Assembly (NCBI RefSeq): GCF_028994775.1
Contig: NZ_JAJQMN010000001.1
Coordinates: 124,001-188,000 of the forward strand
Source: Promicromonospora iranensis
GTDB lineage: Bacteria > Actinomycetota > Actinomycetes > Actinomycetales > Cellulomonadaceae
DNA: 64,000 bases
Direction of reading: 5' to 3'
The first letter of the stretch is position 1; each line of letters opens with the position of its first letter. The notes beneath the pieces were generated by a model. The model was not told the origin of the DNA. It searched no databases and saw only the letters and a program-made list of their open reading frames with translations. Positions 37,214 through 46,074 of the stretch are shown piece after piece. A program made the translations under genes and the position numbers.

Positions 37214-37793
37214 ACGCCTAGTCTTGCGCCTCGACGCCGCAGGAGTCCAGTCGAATCGGTGCGAGTTTCAAGATTCGAGCATGATTCTTTTCTTCCCTGA
37301 CGCGCAAGGGCGTGGAAGAGGCCGTCAAAGCAGCGCAGACAACTCGGGCATTCCACATGCCGGTCCGCTCAAACACGCGCTTTGTTTGCGCTCACTCGAA
37401 ACACCGCGGACGGCGGCCGGAGAGAATGAGCGTGTCAAAGACTTTCACCCGGCCCGTAAATGGTGGGTGTGACATCAGATGGACGGTTAGTTGCGTGAGC
37501 ATCCCGTAGTTATTTTGTGCTCATCAATAGCAGACTGCCGCGAGAGCCGCCGGTTCCGGCCCTTGCTGCACCTCCGTCACGCGCCGACACGCCGGTGACC
37601 CGCTCCCGTCAAGGCGCAATTGCTTCGCAGCGCTGTGCGTTCGACTACCACTTTTCGGGCGCCACGTGGCAAGATCCCATTCACCCGTCGGAACGCGCTC
37701 GACCTCTCCAGAAAATGGCTTCCGAAGAGATCTGAATTAGCGCGACCCACCATGTGTGGGCCCCTTCCGGCGACGAACGTTCAGGAGCGCCCT
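37214..37793. other. 580-bp intergenic region, AT-richer than the surroundings
   Basis: No convincing gene is found here. Base composition is clearly lower in GC than the flanks (for example around 37300-37520 and the TAGTTATTTTGTG stretch near 37508). A short palindrome TCGAATC/GATTCGA lies at 37251-37278. Small open frames exist but lack good ribosome-binding sites or plausible protein composition. It may be degraded foreign DNA and contains the promoter of the methyltransferase gene. Confidence 0.55.
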
Positions 37794-38525
37794 GTGCCTA
37801 GCGAACCGATTCTGCTCACCTCGCACGAGTCCCACGTATCAGCGAAGAACGAGGTGACCTACGACGGGAGCGCAGCGCTCTACCGGAGGCACGCCCCGGC
37901 CCGCTATGCCGGCAACGACGTGTGGCTCCTGCCGATCCTTGCCACACTCGACAGCCGGCCGGGGGCGCGTGCCCTGGACGTCGGCAGCGCGGTCGGGACC
38001 AACTCGTTCTACCTCGCCAAGCACGGGTATGCGGTGACCGGGATCGAGTCGAGCTCAGAGATGGTCTCTGCGGCCCGTGCGGCCTCTGGGAGCGGTGGGC
38101 TCGACAACCGCCCCAGGTTCATCCGCCAGGACTTCTGCACCTGGGTGCCGGACGAGCCTCTGTTCGAGCTGGTCCTGGCGACCGCCTTCGTCCACCTCTT
38201 CACACCACCCTTGGACCGGGACATCACGGACGCGCTCCTCTATCACGTGGCGCCGGGCGGTGCGGCGATCATCTCGACCACGCTCGAAGCGCAGCATTCC
38301 CAGGCCCTGCGCTCGAAGCTCGACAGCCAGAACCCGGCACCTGGACAGCCCTTGAGCGACCTGCGGTGGCGGAACCACTACACGAGGGCGACGTTCCGCA
38401 ACCTGGTGGAGCGGGTCGCGATCGGTCGGTTCGGTGCGACATGCACGGTGGAGGAACATAGGTCACAGGATCCGGAGAGACCGGAAAAGGTCTGGTCCGA
38501 CATCGTCGTGAAGCGACCTTCCTGA
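37794..38525 (+). CDS. Class I SAM-dependent methyltransferase
   Basis: A 243-residue methyltransferase. Motif I is ALDVGSAVGTNSFYLA near residue 61, motif II includes VTGIESSSEMVSAA, and the post-I acid follows. The GTG at 37794 is preferred because AGGAG lies 7-8 nt upstream; ATG 37752 is an alternative. No neighbouring biosynthetic genes reveal the substrate. The composition is somewhat less GC-rich than neighbours, in line with acquisition along with the preceding gap. Confidence 0.82.
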   Translation: MPSEPILLTSHESHVSAKNEVTYDGSAALYRRHAPARYAGNDVWLLPILATLDSRPGARALDVGSAVGTNSFYLAKHGYAVTGIESSSEMVSAARAASGSGGLDNRPRFIRQDFCTWVPDEPLFELVLATAFVHLFTPPLDRDITDALLYHVAPGGAAIISTTLEAQHSQALRSKLDSQNPAPGQPLSDLRWRNHYTRATFRNLVERVAIGRFGATCTVEEHRSQDPERPEKVWSDIVVKRPS

Positions 38526-38538
38526 GCCGTTGGCCACG

Positions 38539-38572
38539 GCCGGAGGCACAGAGCGGCACCTGCGCCTCCGGC
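38539..38572. terminator. Hairpin between the convergent methyltransferase and phosphoesterase genes
   Basis: Arms GCCGGAGGC (38539-38547) and GCCTCCGGC (38564-38572) pair perfectly over 9 bp. The element lies in the 52-bp convergent gap and is a plausible bidirectional terminator. Confidence 0.65.
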
Positions 38573-38577
38573 TGACC

Positions 38578-39327
38578 TCACAGGGGGGCGAGCGCACGCC
38601 GGTAGACCGCCGTACGAAGCTCGGCGGCGTAGGGCTCGAGGGCCGGCATACCGAGACGTGCGGCGGCAGCGATCTCGGCCTCGATGTCGTACGGCACCCG
38701 GACGAGCTGCAGCCCGAACGGTGCCTGGTCCGGCTCGTCCACGACACCCTCCAGGATCGCGTAGCTGGGAACAGGCTCGTCCAGCGGGTTGCCCACGCTG
38801 CCCACGTTGAACAGGGTCCGGCCCCGCTCCACCTCGACGAAGGTCTCGTGGATGTCGCCGTAGCCGACCATGGACGGGGGTGGACCATCCCCCGTCATCG
38901 CGGTGCTGGCGAACATCCCCGCGAACTCCTCTGCCGTGTGCTTGGCACGCACCCGCACGTGGGGGCTGGTCGCAGACGCGTGGAACAGCCTGATATGCCG
39001 CCCGCTGACCAGCAGGTCGTGGCTCATCGGTAGCGCCATCAGCCAGTCGCGCTGATCCGGGCGAAGCTCGTCGCGCCACCAGGTCATCTCCGGTGCCGAG
39101 TCGCCGCTCCACACGGGCAGATGATCGTCCCAGTTGCCCCGGATGTTGACGTCACACACCTTGTCGCACCGATCGACGACCTCACCGCCTCGCGGGCCCT
39201 TTCCCACGAAGTCACCGAGGTTGATGATCCGCTCGACGCCGCGCGCCTCGATGTCGTCGAGCACCGCCTCGAGTGCGGTGAGGTTGCCGTGCACGTCGCT
39301 GATCAGGGCGATCTTTTCCAAGGGCAT
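38578..39327 (-). CDS. Metallophosphoesterase, YfcE/diadenosine-polyphosphatase-like
   Basis: A 249-residue calcineurin-fold phosphatase with ALISDVHGNLTALEAVL at the N-terminus, NLGDFVGKGPRG, RGNWDD and VGYGDIHETF as metal-binding motifs. ATG 39325-39327 was preferred over an upstream ATG six residues earlier because it places DVHGN at residue 10-14. The family acts on phosphodiesters or dinucleotides. It differs from the phosphoesterase at 36.2 kb and is not a duplicate. Confidence 0.85.
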   Translation of the reverse strand: MPLEKIALISDVHGNLTALEAVLDDIEARGVERIINLGDFVGKGPRGGEVVDRCDKVCDVNIRGNWDDHLPVWSGDSAPEMTWWRDELRPDQRDWLMALPMSHDLLVSGRHIRLFHASATSPHVRVRAKHTAEEFAGMFASTAMTGDGPPPSMVGYGDIHETFVEVERGRTLFNVGSVGNPLDEPVPSYAILEGVVDEPDQAPFGLQLVRVPYDIEAEIAAAARLGMPALEPYAAELRTAVYRRALAPL

Positions 39328-39407
39328 CGCTGGATGATGCCACACGCTTTCCGGGCAGCGCCGCTGAAGGCATCGTCACGCTCGTCCACCCGAACGCGTG
39401 CACCAGC

Positions 39408-40193
39408 TCAGGCCGAGCCGGCACTCGCCAGCTGGTACCCGATCAGCCGGTCCACCTCGTGCAGGATGTGCGAGACGTACGGCCGGTTGTCCCGGGGGCC
39501 ATCGAACCCGGACACGACCAGGCGGATCCAGGCGGGACGGCGACGGAAGACATGGAACTCCATGTAGCCCTTCGGCCGGTCCGACCAGGGGTCGGCGATC
39601 GTCGCACTGTGCTGCACCCAGGCTTGGTAGGTGTGCAGGCGCACCTCGCCGTTCTCACCGTCCTCGCCGAACCGGTGAGCGAGCGCCGTAATGGTCGCGT
39701 GCGCTTTCTCCACCCGGTCCACGAACGCGTACTCGTCATAGAAGTCGTCCAGCAGGCCACGTACGCGCCGGTGCGCACGCAGCCAGCGTGGATCCACCAT
39801 CACGAAGTCGACCCGGACACCCCGGCCTACCGCCTCGACGACGTGGTCGACGTCCTTCGTGACACCGGTCAGCCCGACCCCGAAGCAGACCACATGTTCC
39901 TCCGCCGACCTCCAGACGTCGTGGGCATCGGTCTCCCGGCTGTAGTCACCACCTACCGCATCGATACCCCGCATCCGATGCCGCTCCTGGTCTCGACGCC
40001 GCGACGACTCGATCACTTCGCGATACACCCATAGGGGCGCAACGAACACGACCACTGCCGTCATGCTGTAGACGATGACCTGGGCCGTCCGTTCAGGGAT
40101 GACATCCGGCACGAAGGTCAGGGCGAGATTCGACGCGACACCGAGCGCAACGACGGCCAGACCACCCCTTGCCCATGCTCCCTGCTCCGTCAT
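39408..40193 (-). CDS. Membrane-anchored protein with a PLD-like/DUF5919-type cytosolic domain
   Basis: A 261-residue protein with two N-terminal spans (about 10-30 and 37-57) followed by a basic RRRDQERHRMRG stretch. The cytosolic part contains VVCFGVGLTGVTKDVDHVVE and GVRVDFVMVDPRWLRAHRR, resembling phospholipase-D-fold sensor proteins, then a FHVFRRRPAWIRLVV strand. No HKD catalytic motif is seen. The 245-bp gap upstream holds only an AT-richer putative promoter. The family call is tentative. Confidence 0.5.
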   Translation of the reverse strand: MTEQGAWARGGLAVVALGVASNLALTFVPDVIPERTAQVIVYSMTAVVVFVAPLWVYREVIESSRRRDQERHRMRGIDAVGGDYSRETDAHDVWRSAEEHVVCFGVGLTGVTKDVDHVVEAVGRGVRVDFVMVDPRWLRAHRRVRGLLDDFYDEYAFVDRVEKAHATITALAHRFGEDGENGEVRLHTYQAWVQHSATIADPWSDRPKGYMEFHVFRRRPAWIRLVVSGFDGPRDNRPYVSHILHEVDRLIGYQLASAGSA

Positions 40194-40438
40194 GACGCAA
40201 CACCCGGGTGCTCACCCTGACCTCCCCGTGCGACACACCCGTCGGCAGGAGGATGACAGCCGGCCGGCACCAGGTGCCCGCGGTACACCGCGACAACCAG
40301 GAGGCCTGCGCGTGCCCAACGCTGCATGTGGACCACCCCAGCCGTCTCCACGCACATCTCCCGGCCCCCGGGCCGCCAGGTTAGGGCAATGTGTTCGTAA
40401 AGTCTAGCTATTTTCGGACAGCGCACCCGACCATCTGG

Positions 40439-42985
40439 TCATCCCCCAGGTGCCCCGCCCAGCTCCTCCGCCTCGCCCCGCGCCCGCCGCGCCTCGTCGA
40501 ACCGCTCCTGGTCGTGCAGTGCGAGCGCCAGCACCCGCAGCGCCTCCGCGAGCCGCGGTGCGTACCTCGGCGCGTTCTCCGCGGCGAGCTCCCGCAGGAG
40601 CGTCACCGCCTCGCTCGCAGGTTCCACCGCCTCGTCACCGAGCCGCAGGACCGCGAAGATCGAGCTCAGGTTCGTCAGCGACTGCGCCAGCCAGGGCCGG
40701 TAGCGGTGCGGGTCGCCGCCGGCCAGCTCACGCCAGGTCCTGGTCGCCTCGCGCTCCGCGTTGAGAGCATCCTGCGGCCGGTCCAGGCGGGAGTAGGTCA
40801 CGCCGAGGGCGGACAGAGCCTCGGCCAGCCCGGCCACGTACCGTCCGGGATTGCCGGCGGCGAGCCGCCGCCGCACCTCGACCGCCTCCTGCTGCAGCCC
40901 GAGGCCCTCGTCCCGCCGTCCGAGGTCCGAGAGCTGCGTGCCCAGCGCCTGGAGCGAGTATGCGAGGTCCGCCAGGTACCGGCCGGGATTCTCCTCGGCC
41001 GTCCGGCGCCGGATCTCGACCGCCTCCTCGAGATATCGCAGCGACTCCTGACCCCGATCCTGGTCCCTGAGCACGCTACCCATGACCTCGAGGGAGTCGC
41101 CCAGCGCCGACAGGTGCTCGTCCGGGTCGGCGGCGGCCAGCCGACGCCGGATCTCCAGCGACTCCTCGGCGGCCTGCCACGCCTCCGCCCCCCGGCCGAG
41201 CTCCAGCAGCCGCCGGGCCACGTTCATCAGGGACAGCGCCAGCGCCGCCGTGAACCGGTCGGGGTGGCGGCCCGCGATCCCGCGCCAGAGCTCCACCGCC
41301 TCCCGGCTCGGCGCGAGCGCGGCCAGCGGCTTGCCCAGCTCCGCGAACGTCACGGCGAGGTTCGACACCGCTGTCGTCAGGTCGAGCGTCACCACGCCGG
41401 GGTGGTCGGCATCGACGAGCCGGAGCAGCTCGACCGCCTCCTCCTCGCACCGCAGCGCCTCCTGCGGCCGTCCTTGGTCGGAGAAGGTGGTGCCCATGTT
41501 CGCGAGCAGCGCGGCCAGGCGCGGCCGGAACCGGTGCGGGTCCGTCCCGGCCAGCTGGCGGAGCAGTGCGACGGCCTGCCGCTCGTACCGCTCGGCGTCC
41601 GCGGCGCGGCCCACCCCGCCGAGCGCCACGCCGACGTCGCCCAGGGCCTCGGCGCGGCACGCGGGGTCGCCGTCCGGGGTGACGGCGAGCGTGCGCAGCG
41701 TCAGCTCGGCGCGCAGCTCGCCCAGCGCGAGCGACGGGTGCGGCAGCGCCCCGGTGACGGAACGCAGCAGGTCACCGTCCTGCGGGAGAGCCGCGACCGT
41801 CGCCCCGAGCTGGTCGAGGGCTGCGCCCAGGTCCGCCGACCGGCCGTCCAGCCTGTCCGCGACGAGGCCGGCCACGCGCAGGGCTGCCCGCCGCGCCGTC
41901 GGCGCCGCCGCCCCCACGAGGCAGGCCCTGTGCAGCCGTGGCGTGTCCGTGAGCTCGCCCAGCAGGTGCGGATCCACCAGGCGCCGGGGCAGCGCCCGCT
42001 GCGGATCGAGCCCGAGCAGCCACCGCCCGACGTCGCCCTCCACGCCCGGACGCACACCCGGGACGACGTCCGCCACGCGACGCACGAGGTTCTCCGCCGC
42101 GTCCGCGGTGCGCACGCCGGTGAGCGTCGCCGCGGCGACCAGGCCATCGATGGCCTCCGCCAGGACCCCGGGCTCACCGAGCAGCCCGGCGTCCTCCGCC
42201 GAGCGGAACCAGGCCCAGCGCTCGTGCTCGAGCAGCTCCCCGAGAGCGTCGGACACGTCGACGGGCAGCGCGCCCCGCGGCTGCCGCGCCTGCGTGCGCA
42301 GGACGGCGCAGAGCGCGGCCGCGTGCAGGTCGAGCATCCGGGCCCCACCGGGCACCGAGGCGACGGCGACCCGCGGCACGGCGACACCGAGGGCCCGCGC
42401 GTAGGGCTCCACGAATGCGGTGACGAGCCGGGCGTCCACCTGCCCGGGGAACACCTCGGCGGGAAGGTCGTGCCCTGCCCGCGCCGGCTCGAGCAGGCTA
42501 CGAACGGTCAGGTCGGTCGCGGCGAGCCGGTTGAACCACTGCCCGACCCCGCGCGCGACCAGCAGGATGCGGAGGGCACCGTTGCGGCCACGAGCAGCCT
42601 CCCGGAGGAGATCCGCGAGCGCAGGGCCGCGCGTCTCGGCGTCGTCGAGCACCAGGAGCGCGGGGGCGCCGTCCGGTACGGCGGCGAGCGCGGCGGGCTC
42701 GGCGCCGTCGGGCACGTCGAGGCAGGTCCAGCCGGCGAGGGCCATCGTGTGTGCCGCCTCGCGGGCGAGCCGCGTCTTCCCGACGCCGCGCGGGCCGCTG
42801 ACCAGCCGGATCGCTACCGGCTCGTGGCCCGTGCACCAGTCGAGGAGCGCCGCGAGCTCGGTGGTGCGCCCGACGAACGGCACGACGCGTCGGGCCGGTG
42901 CGAGCAGCCGGCCGGGCGAGCGGGCGGGCGTGACCGTCGCACCGGTTGGTGACGTCAGCAGGGACACGACGTCAGTGAACCGCAA
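40439..42985 (-). CDS. STAND-type P-loop ATPase with C-terminal TPR repeats
   Basis: About 848 residues. The N-terminus has VPFVGRTTELAALLDW, then Walker A SGPRGVGKTRLA near residue 65 and Walker B ALLVLDDAE near 110. A helical middle follows, and from about residue 430 to the end come at least eight TPR-like units of 45-50 residues (pattern LANMGTTFSDQGRPQEALRC). There is no HTH or effector domain at the N-terminus. The apparent start is TTG 42985; GTG 42967 is equally possible. It lies 43 bp after an SNF2 ATPase gene on the same strand. Confidence 0.78.
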   Translation of the reverse strand: MRFTDVVSLLTSPTGATVTPARSPGRLLAPARRVVPFVGRTTELAALLDWCTGHEPVAIRLVSGPRGVGKTRLAREAAHTMALAGWTCLDVPDGAEPAALAAVPDGAPALLVLDDAETRGPALADLLREAARGRNGALRILLVARGVGQWFNRLAATDLTVRSLLEPARAGHDLPAEVFPGQVDARLVTAFVEPYARALGVAVPRVAVASVPGGARMLDLHAAALCAVLRTQARQPRGALPVDVSDALGELLEHERWAWFRSAEDAGLLGEPGVLAEAIDGLVAAATLTGVRTADAAENLVRRVADVVPGVRPGVEGDVGRWLLGLDPQRALPRRLVDPHLLGELTDTPRLHRACLVGAAAPTARRAALRVAGLVADRLDGRSADLGAALDQLGATVAALPQDGDLLRSVTGALPHPSLALGELRAELTLRTLAVTPDGDPACRAEALGDVGVALGGVGRAADAERYERQAVALLRQLAGTDPHRFRPRLAALLANMGTTFSDQGRPQEALRCEEEAVELLRLVDADHPGVVTLDLTTAVSNLAVTFAELGKPLAALAPSREAVELWRGIAGRHPDRFTAALALSLMNVARRLLELGRGAEAWQAAEESLEIRRRLAAADPDEHLSALGDSLEVMGSVLRDQDRGQESLRYLEEAVEIRRRTAEENPGRYLADLAYSLQALGTQLSDLGRRDEGLGLQQEAVEVRRRLAAGNPGRYVAGLAEALSALGVTYSRLDRPQDALNAEREATRTWRELAGGDPHRYRPWLAQSLTNLSSIFAVLRLGDEAVEPASEAVTLLRELAAENAPRYAPRLAEALRVLALALHDQERFDEARRARGEAEELGGAPGG

Positions 42986-43028
42986 TCCCGATCGAACCGG
43001 TTATCACACCCATATGGGTTGCCGACGG

Positions 43029-45233
43029 TCATCTCATGGTGCGGGTCAGCCGTTCCTGCTCCTCGGCGAGGATCGTCCGCGACAGGGACGTCTCGGTCGG
43101 CGCCGCGACGTCCACCGCCGACGGCGAGGCGTCGGTGATCTCCGACTGGCGGGCGAACTCCTCGAACAGCGCCGACTTGGACCCGAGGATCTCCATCATC
43201 CGCTGGTCCACGGACTGCTCGACGAGGAGCCGGTGCACCTGGACCGTGCGCGTCTGACCCATGCGGTGCGCGCGGGCGACGGCCTGCGCCTCGATGGTGG
43301 GCTTGACCTGTGGCTCGCAGAAGATGACCACGCTCGCGGCCTGCACGTTCAGGCCGACGCCCCCGGCGGTGATCTGGCTGACCAGCACGGAGGGCCCGCC
43401 CGGCTCGGACAGCGCGTCCACCATGGCCTGCCGCTCGTGCACGGGCACGGACCCGTTCAGCGGGCCGACCGCGAGGTCGCCGAGCAGGTCCATCACCTTC
43501 TCCAGGACCGACAGGAAGTACGAGAAGACGATGACGCGGCGGCCGCCGTCGACGGCCTCGGTGACCAGCTCCCGCAGGCGCACCAGCTTCGCGGACTCGG
43601 CGGCGTCGGACACCGCGAAGGCGGCCTGCCGCATCGCCATGAAGTTCCCCGCGAGCACGGCGTCACGGTAGGCGGCGCCGTCCACGGGGCCGAACTGCTC
43701 CCACTCCTCGACCTGCACCATCTCGGGCAGCTCGGTGAGCACGTCTTCCTGGTTGCGCCGCAGGTAGGCGGGCGCGACGATCCGCCGGAAGGCCCTGGCT
43801 CCGGACAGGTCGGCGTTCGGGTCGAGCTGTCCGGCGACCTCGGGCTGCAGATAGCCCACCATGTTCTTGAACTCGGCGACCTTGTTCTCCATCGGCGTGC
43901 CGGACAGGAACAGGACACGCTCGGACCGGTCCGCCCAGCGCCGCACCTCGCGGCCGCGGATCGTGTCGGGGTTCTTCACGTAGTGCGCCTCGTCCACGAC
44001 CAGGAGCGCCGGTGCGAGGTCGTACGGCAGGTCCAGCCGGCCCAGCACCTCGAACGTCGTGATCGCGACACCACCGCCGTCGAGCCAGACGGCCGCTGTC
44101 TTCTCCCGGTCGTTGCCGTGCATCACGACCGCCGTCAGGTCGGAGTGCTGCTCCACCTCGCGCTTCCAGTTCGTGACGACGCTCGCCGGGCACACGACCA
44201 GCACGTGCGTGCCGCCCGTGGCCACGAGGTGGGCGGCCACGGCGATCGACTGCATGGTCTTGCCCAGGCCCATCTCGTCGCCGAGGATCGTGCGGCGCTG
44301 CACCAGCGCGTACTTGGCGCCGAACTGCTGGTAGCCGCGCAGGTTGGCGCGCAGCAGGGTCCGGTCCAGCGGCTGCGCCTCGACCCGCCGCACGACGTCC
44401 GCGGGCAGGCCGCCCTCGGCGGCCTCGTGGTCGTCGCCGAGGTCCACGACCTGCGACAGCAACCCGTAGTACTCCGCCGACCGGGCCTCGAAGTCCGCCC
44501 ACACCTCCGCGGCCTCCGGCGGCTGCCCGACGGCGGCGCGCACCGCCCGCGCGTCGTCCGTGAGGCGTGCGACGGCCACCAGGTCCGCGAGCGCGGAGAC
44601 CGCAGCGAAGGCCGCGGCCTTGCGGTCGCCGGGCGCGAGCAAGCGGCGCCAGACGTTCGTGGCGAGGGCGGCGGGTTCCAGCTGCCCCGGTACGACGGCG
44701 GCCACGCGGCGCGCCTCGTCCAGGTGGCGGTGGCGGGCGTCGGTGGCCAGGCCGAACGCGTACAGGGTCTGGACGAGCACCGTGGCGTACGGGTCGTCGG
44801 GATCGACGTCGATGCGGAACCGCAGGTCGGCGTCCACCTCGTCGGCGAGCTCGCGCGCCGCGCTGGTGGCGAGCTTCGCCGTCCCGGCGCCGATACCCGC
44901 CTCGACGAGCCGGTCGGTGCCCGCCATGAGCACCTGCGTGACGTGCTTGAACCCGGCCTTCTCCAGGACAGCCACCCGCAGCTTCTTGCGCCGCTCCTCC
45001 AGTGCTGCGACGCCGACCGTGCGCAGGTCGGCGTGCACGCGTACCTCACGGGTGGCCGTGTAGGCGTCGCGGACGTGCTCGCGCAGGCCGACGTCCGCGG
45101 TGGTGAGGAGCCGGGCGTCGTCGAGCAGCGCCTGGGCCTGCTCCACGACGCGGCGGGCCGCTCGCGCCTTCCAGGGCCGGGGCGGACCGGCTGGGGCATC
45201 TGCTGGGCTGGGGAGGGTCGTCTGCTCGGTCAT
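43029..45233 (-). CDS. SNF2-family DEAD/DEAH helicase-like ATPase
   Basis: A 734-residue protein. The N-terminal 280 residues are helical and unclassified. The motor has GDEMGLGKTMQS (motif I, near residue 320), VVDEAHYVKN (II), FLSGTPMENK (III) and HRMGQTRTVQVHRL with DQRM at the end (VI). ATG 45231-45233 follows a poorly conserved leader. SNF2 enzymes translocate on dsDNA. With the adjacent STAND-TPR gene it might form an operon, although a separate promoter cannot be excluded. Confidence 0.88.
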   Translation of the reverse strand: MTEQTTLPSPADAPAGPPRPWKARAARRVVEQAQALLDDARLLTTADVGLREHVRDAYTATREVRVHADLRTVGVAALEERRKKLRVAVLEKAGFKHVTQVLMAGTDRLVEAGIGAGTAKLATSAARELADEVDADLRFRIDVDPDDPYATVLVQTLYAFGLATDARHRHLDEARRVAAVVPGQLEPAALATNVWRRLLAPGDRKAAAFAAVSALADLVAVARLTDDARAVRAAVGQPPEAAEVWADFEARSAEYYGLLSQVVDLGDDHEAAEGGLPADVVRRVEAQPLDRTLLRANLRGYQQFGAKYALVQRRTILGDEMGLGKTMQSIAVAAHLVATGGTHVLVVCPASVVTNWKREVEQHSDLTAVVMHGNDREKTAAVWLDGGGVAITTFEVLGRLDLPYDLAPALLVVDEAHYVKNPDTIRGREVRRWADRSERVLFLSGTPMENKVAEFKNMVGYLQPEVAGQLDPNADLSGARAFRRIVAPAYLRRNQEDVLTELPEMVQVEEWEQFGPVDGAAYRDAVLAGNFMAMRQAAFAVSDAAESAKLVRLRELVTEAVDGGRRVIVFSYFLSVLEKVMDLLGDLAVGPLNGSVPVHERQAMVDALSEPGGPSVLVSQITAGGVGLNVQAASVVIFCEPQVKPTIEAQAVARAHRMGQTRTVQVHRLLVEQSVDQRMMEILGSKSALFEEFARQSEITDASPSAVDVAAPTETSLSRTILAEEQERLTRTMR

Positions 45234-45331
45234 GGCGCTGCGAGCGTACCCGGATGGTCTGACATGCCCCATTCGCCTGGTGCGCGATAGTTCACTGGTC
45301 GTGACCGGCGTGCCCGGCCTATGTTGAGGCC

Positions 45332-45988
45332 ATGACCCACGAGCTGAGCAGCCGGCCGAGCAGGTTCGGCGGAACGACCGTCACGAGCGTCGAGGAGCTC
45401 CGCGAGATCATCCCGCCGCCCCTCGGCCCTGCCGCCGGCAAGGTGCGGACGGCCCTCCACGACCTCGACCGGCAGTGGCTCGAGGCCTCGCCCCTGTGCC
45501 TGGTCGCGACGTCGGACGCCGACGGCAACCTCGACGTCTCCCCGAAGGGCGACCCGGCCGGCTCGCTGGTGCGCATCCTGGACGACCGCACCATCGCCAT
45601 CCCGGAGCGCCCCGGCAACCGGCGCACCGACGGGTACCTCAACGTGCTCGAGAACCCGCACGTGGGACTGATCTTCGTGATCCCGGGCCGGGGCGACACG
45701 CTGCGGGTCAACGGCTCGGCCCGCATCGTCCGCGACGCGCCGTACCTCGCGGAGCTCCAGGTGCGCCGCAACCTCCCCGTGCTCGCCCTCGAGATCGACG
45801 TCGAGGAGGTCTTCCACCACTGCTCCAAGGCGTTCCTGCGCTCCAAGGCGTGGGACCCCGACGCGTGGGACCCGGAGTCGGTGCCCCGCCGCGCCGTGAT
45901 CGCGCACACCCTGGAACGTCCGGAACAGACCCTCGCGGAGGTCGAGCAGCACTACGGCCCGCAGTACGTCGAGACGATCTACGGCTGA
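45332..45988 (+). CDS. PPOX-family FMN-dependent protein (MSMEG_1061-like)
   Basis: A 218-residue split-barrel flavoprotein of the pyridoxamine-phosphate-oxidase-like family. The conserved parts are SPLCLVATSDADGNLDVSPKG near residue 53 and the VGLIFVIPGRGDTLRVNGSA barrel strand. It starts at ATG 45332, 6 nt after TATGTT (45320-45325), so it is leaderless. The substrate is unknown. Its stop codon (45986-45988) lies inside the first unit of a 15-bp tandem repeat. Confidence 0.85.
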   Translation: MTHELSSRPSRFGGTTVTSVEELREIIPPPLGPAAGKVRTALHDLDRQWLEASPLCLVATSDADGNLDVSPKGDPAGSLVRILDDRTIAIPERPGNRRTDGYLNVLENPHVGLIFVIPGRGDTLRVNGSARIVRDAPYLAELQVRRNLPVLALEIDVEEVFHHCSKAFLRSKAWDPDAWDPESVPRRAVIAHTLERPEQTLAEVEQHYGPQYVETIYG

Positions 45989-46074
45989 GCGGCCAGGATC
46001 TGAGCGGTTAGGACCTGAGCGGTTAGGACCTGAGCGGTTAGGACCTGAGCGGTTAGGACCTGAGCGGTTAGGAC
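45985..46074. repeat. 15-bp tandem repeat array holding the stop codons of two convergent genes
   Basis: Six head-to-tail units of CTGAGCGGTTAGGAC start at 45985, 46000, 46015, 46030, 46045 and 46060 (the first has CC and T changes). The TGA of the PPOX gene is in unit 1, and the TAA of the opposite-strand GNAT gene is complementary to TTA in unit 6. A 15-bp unit keeps frame, so loss of a stop would append five-residue repeats. Confidence 0.96.
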
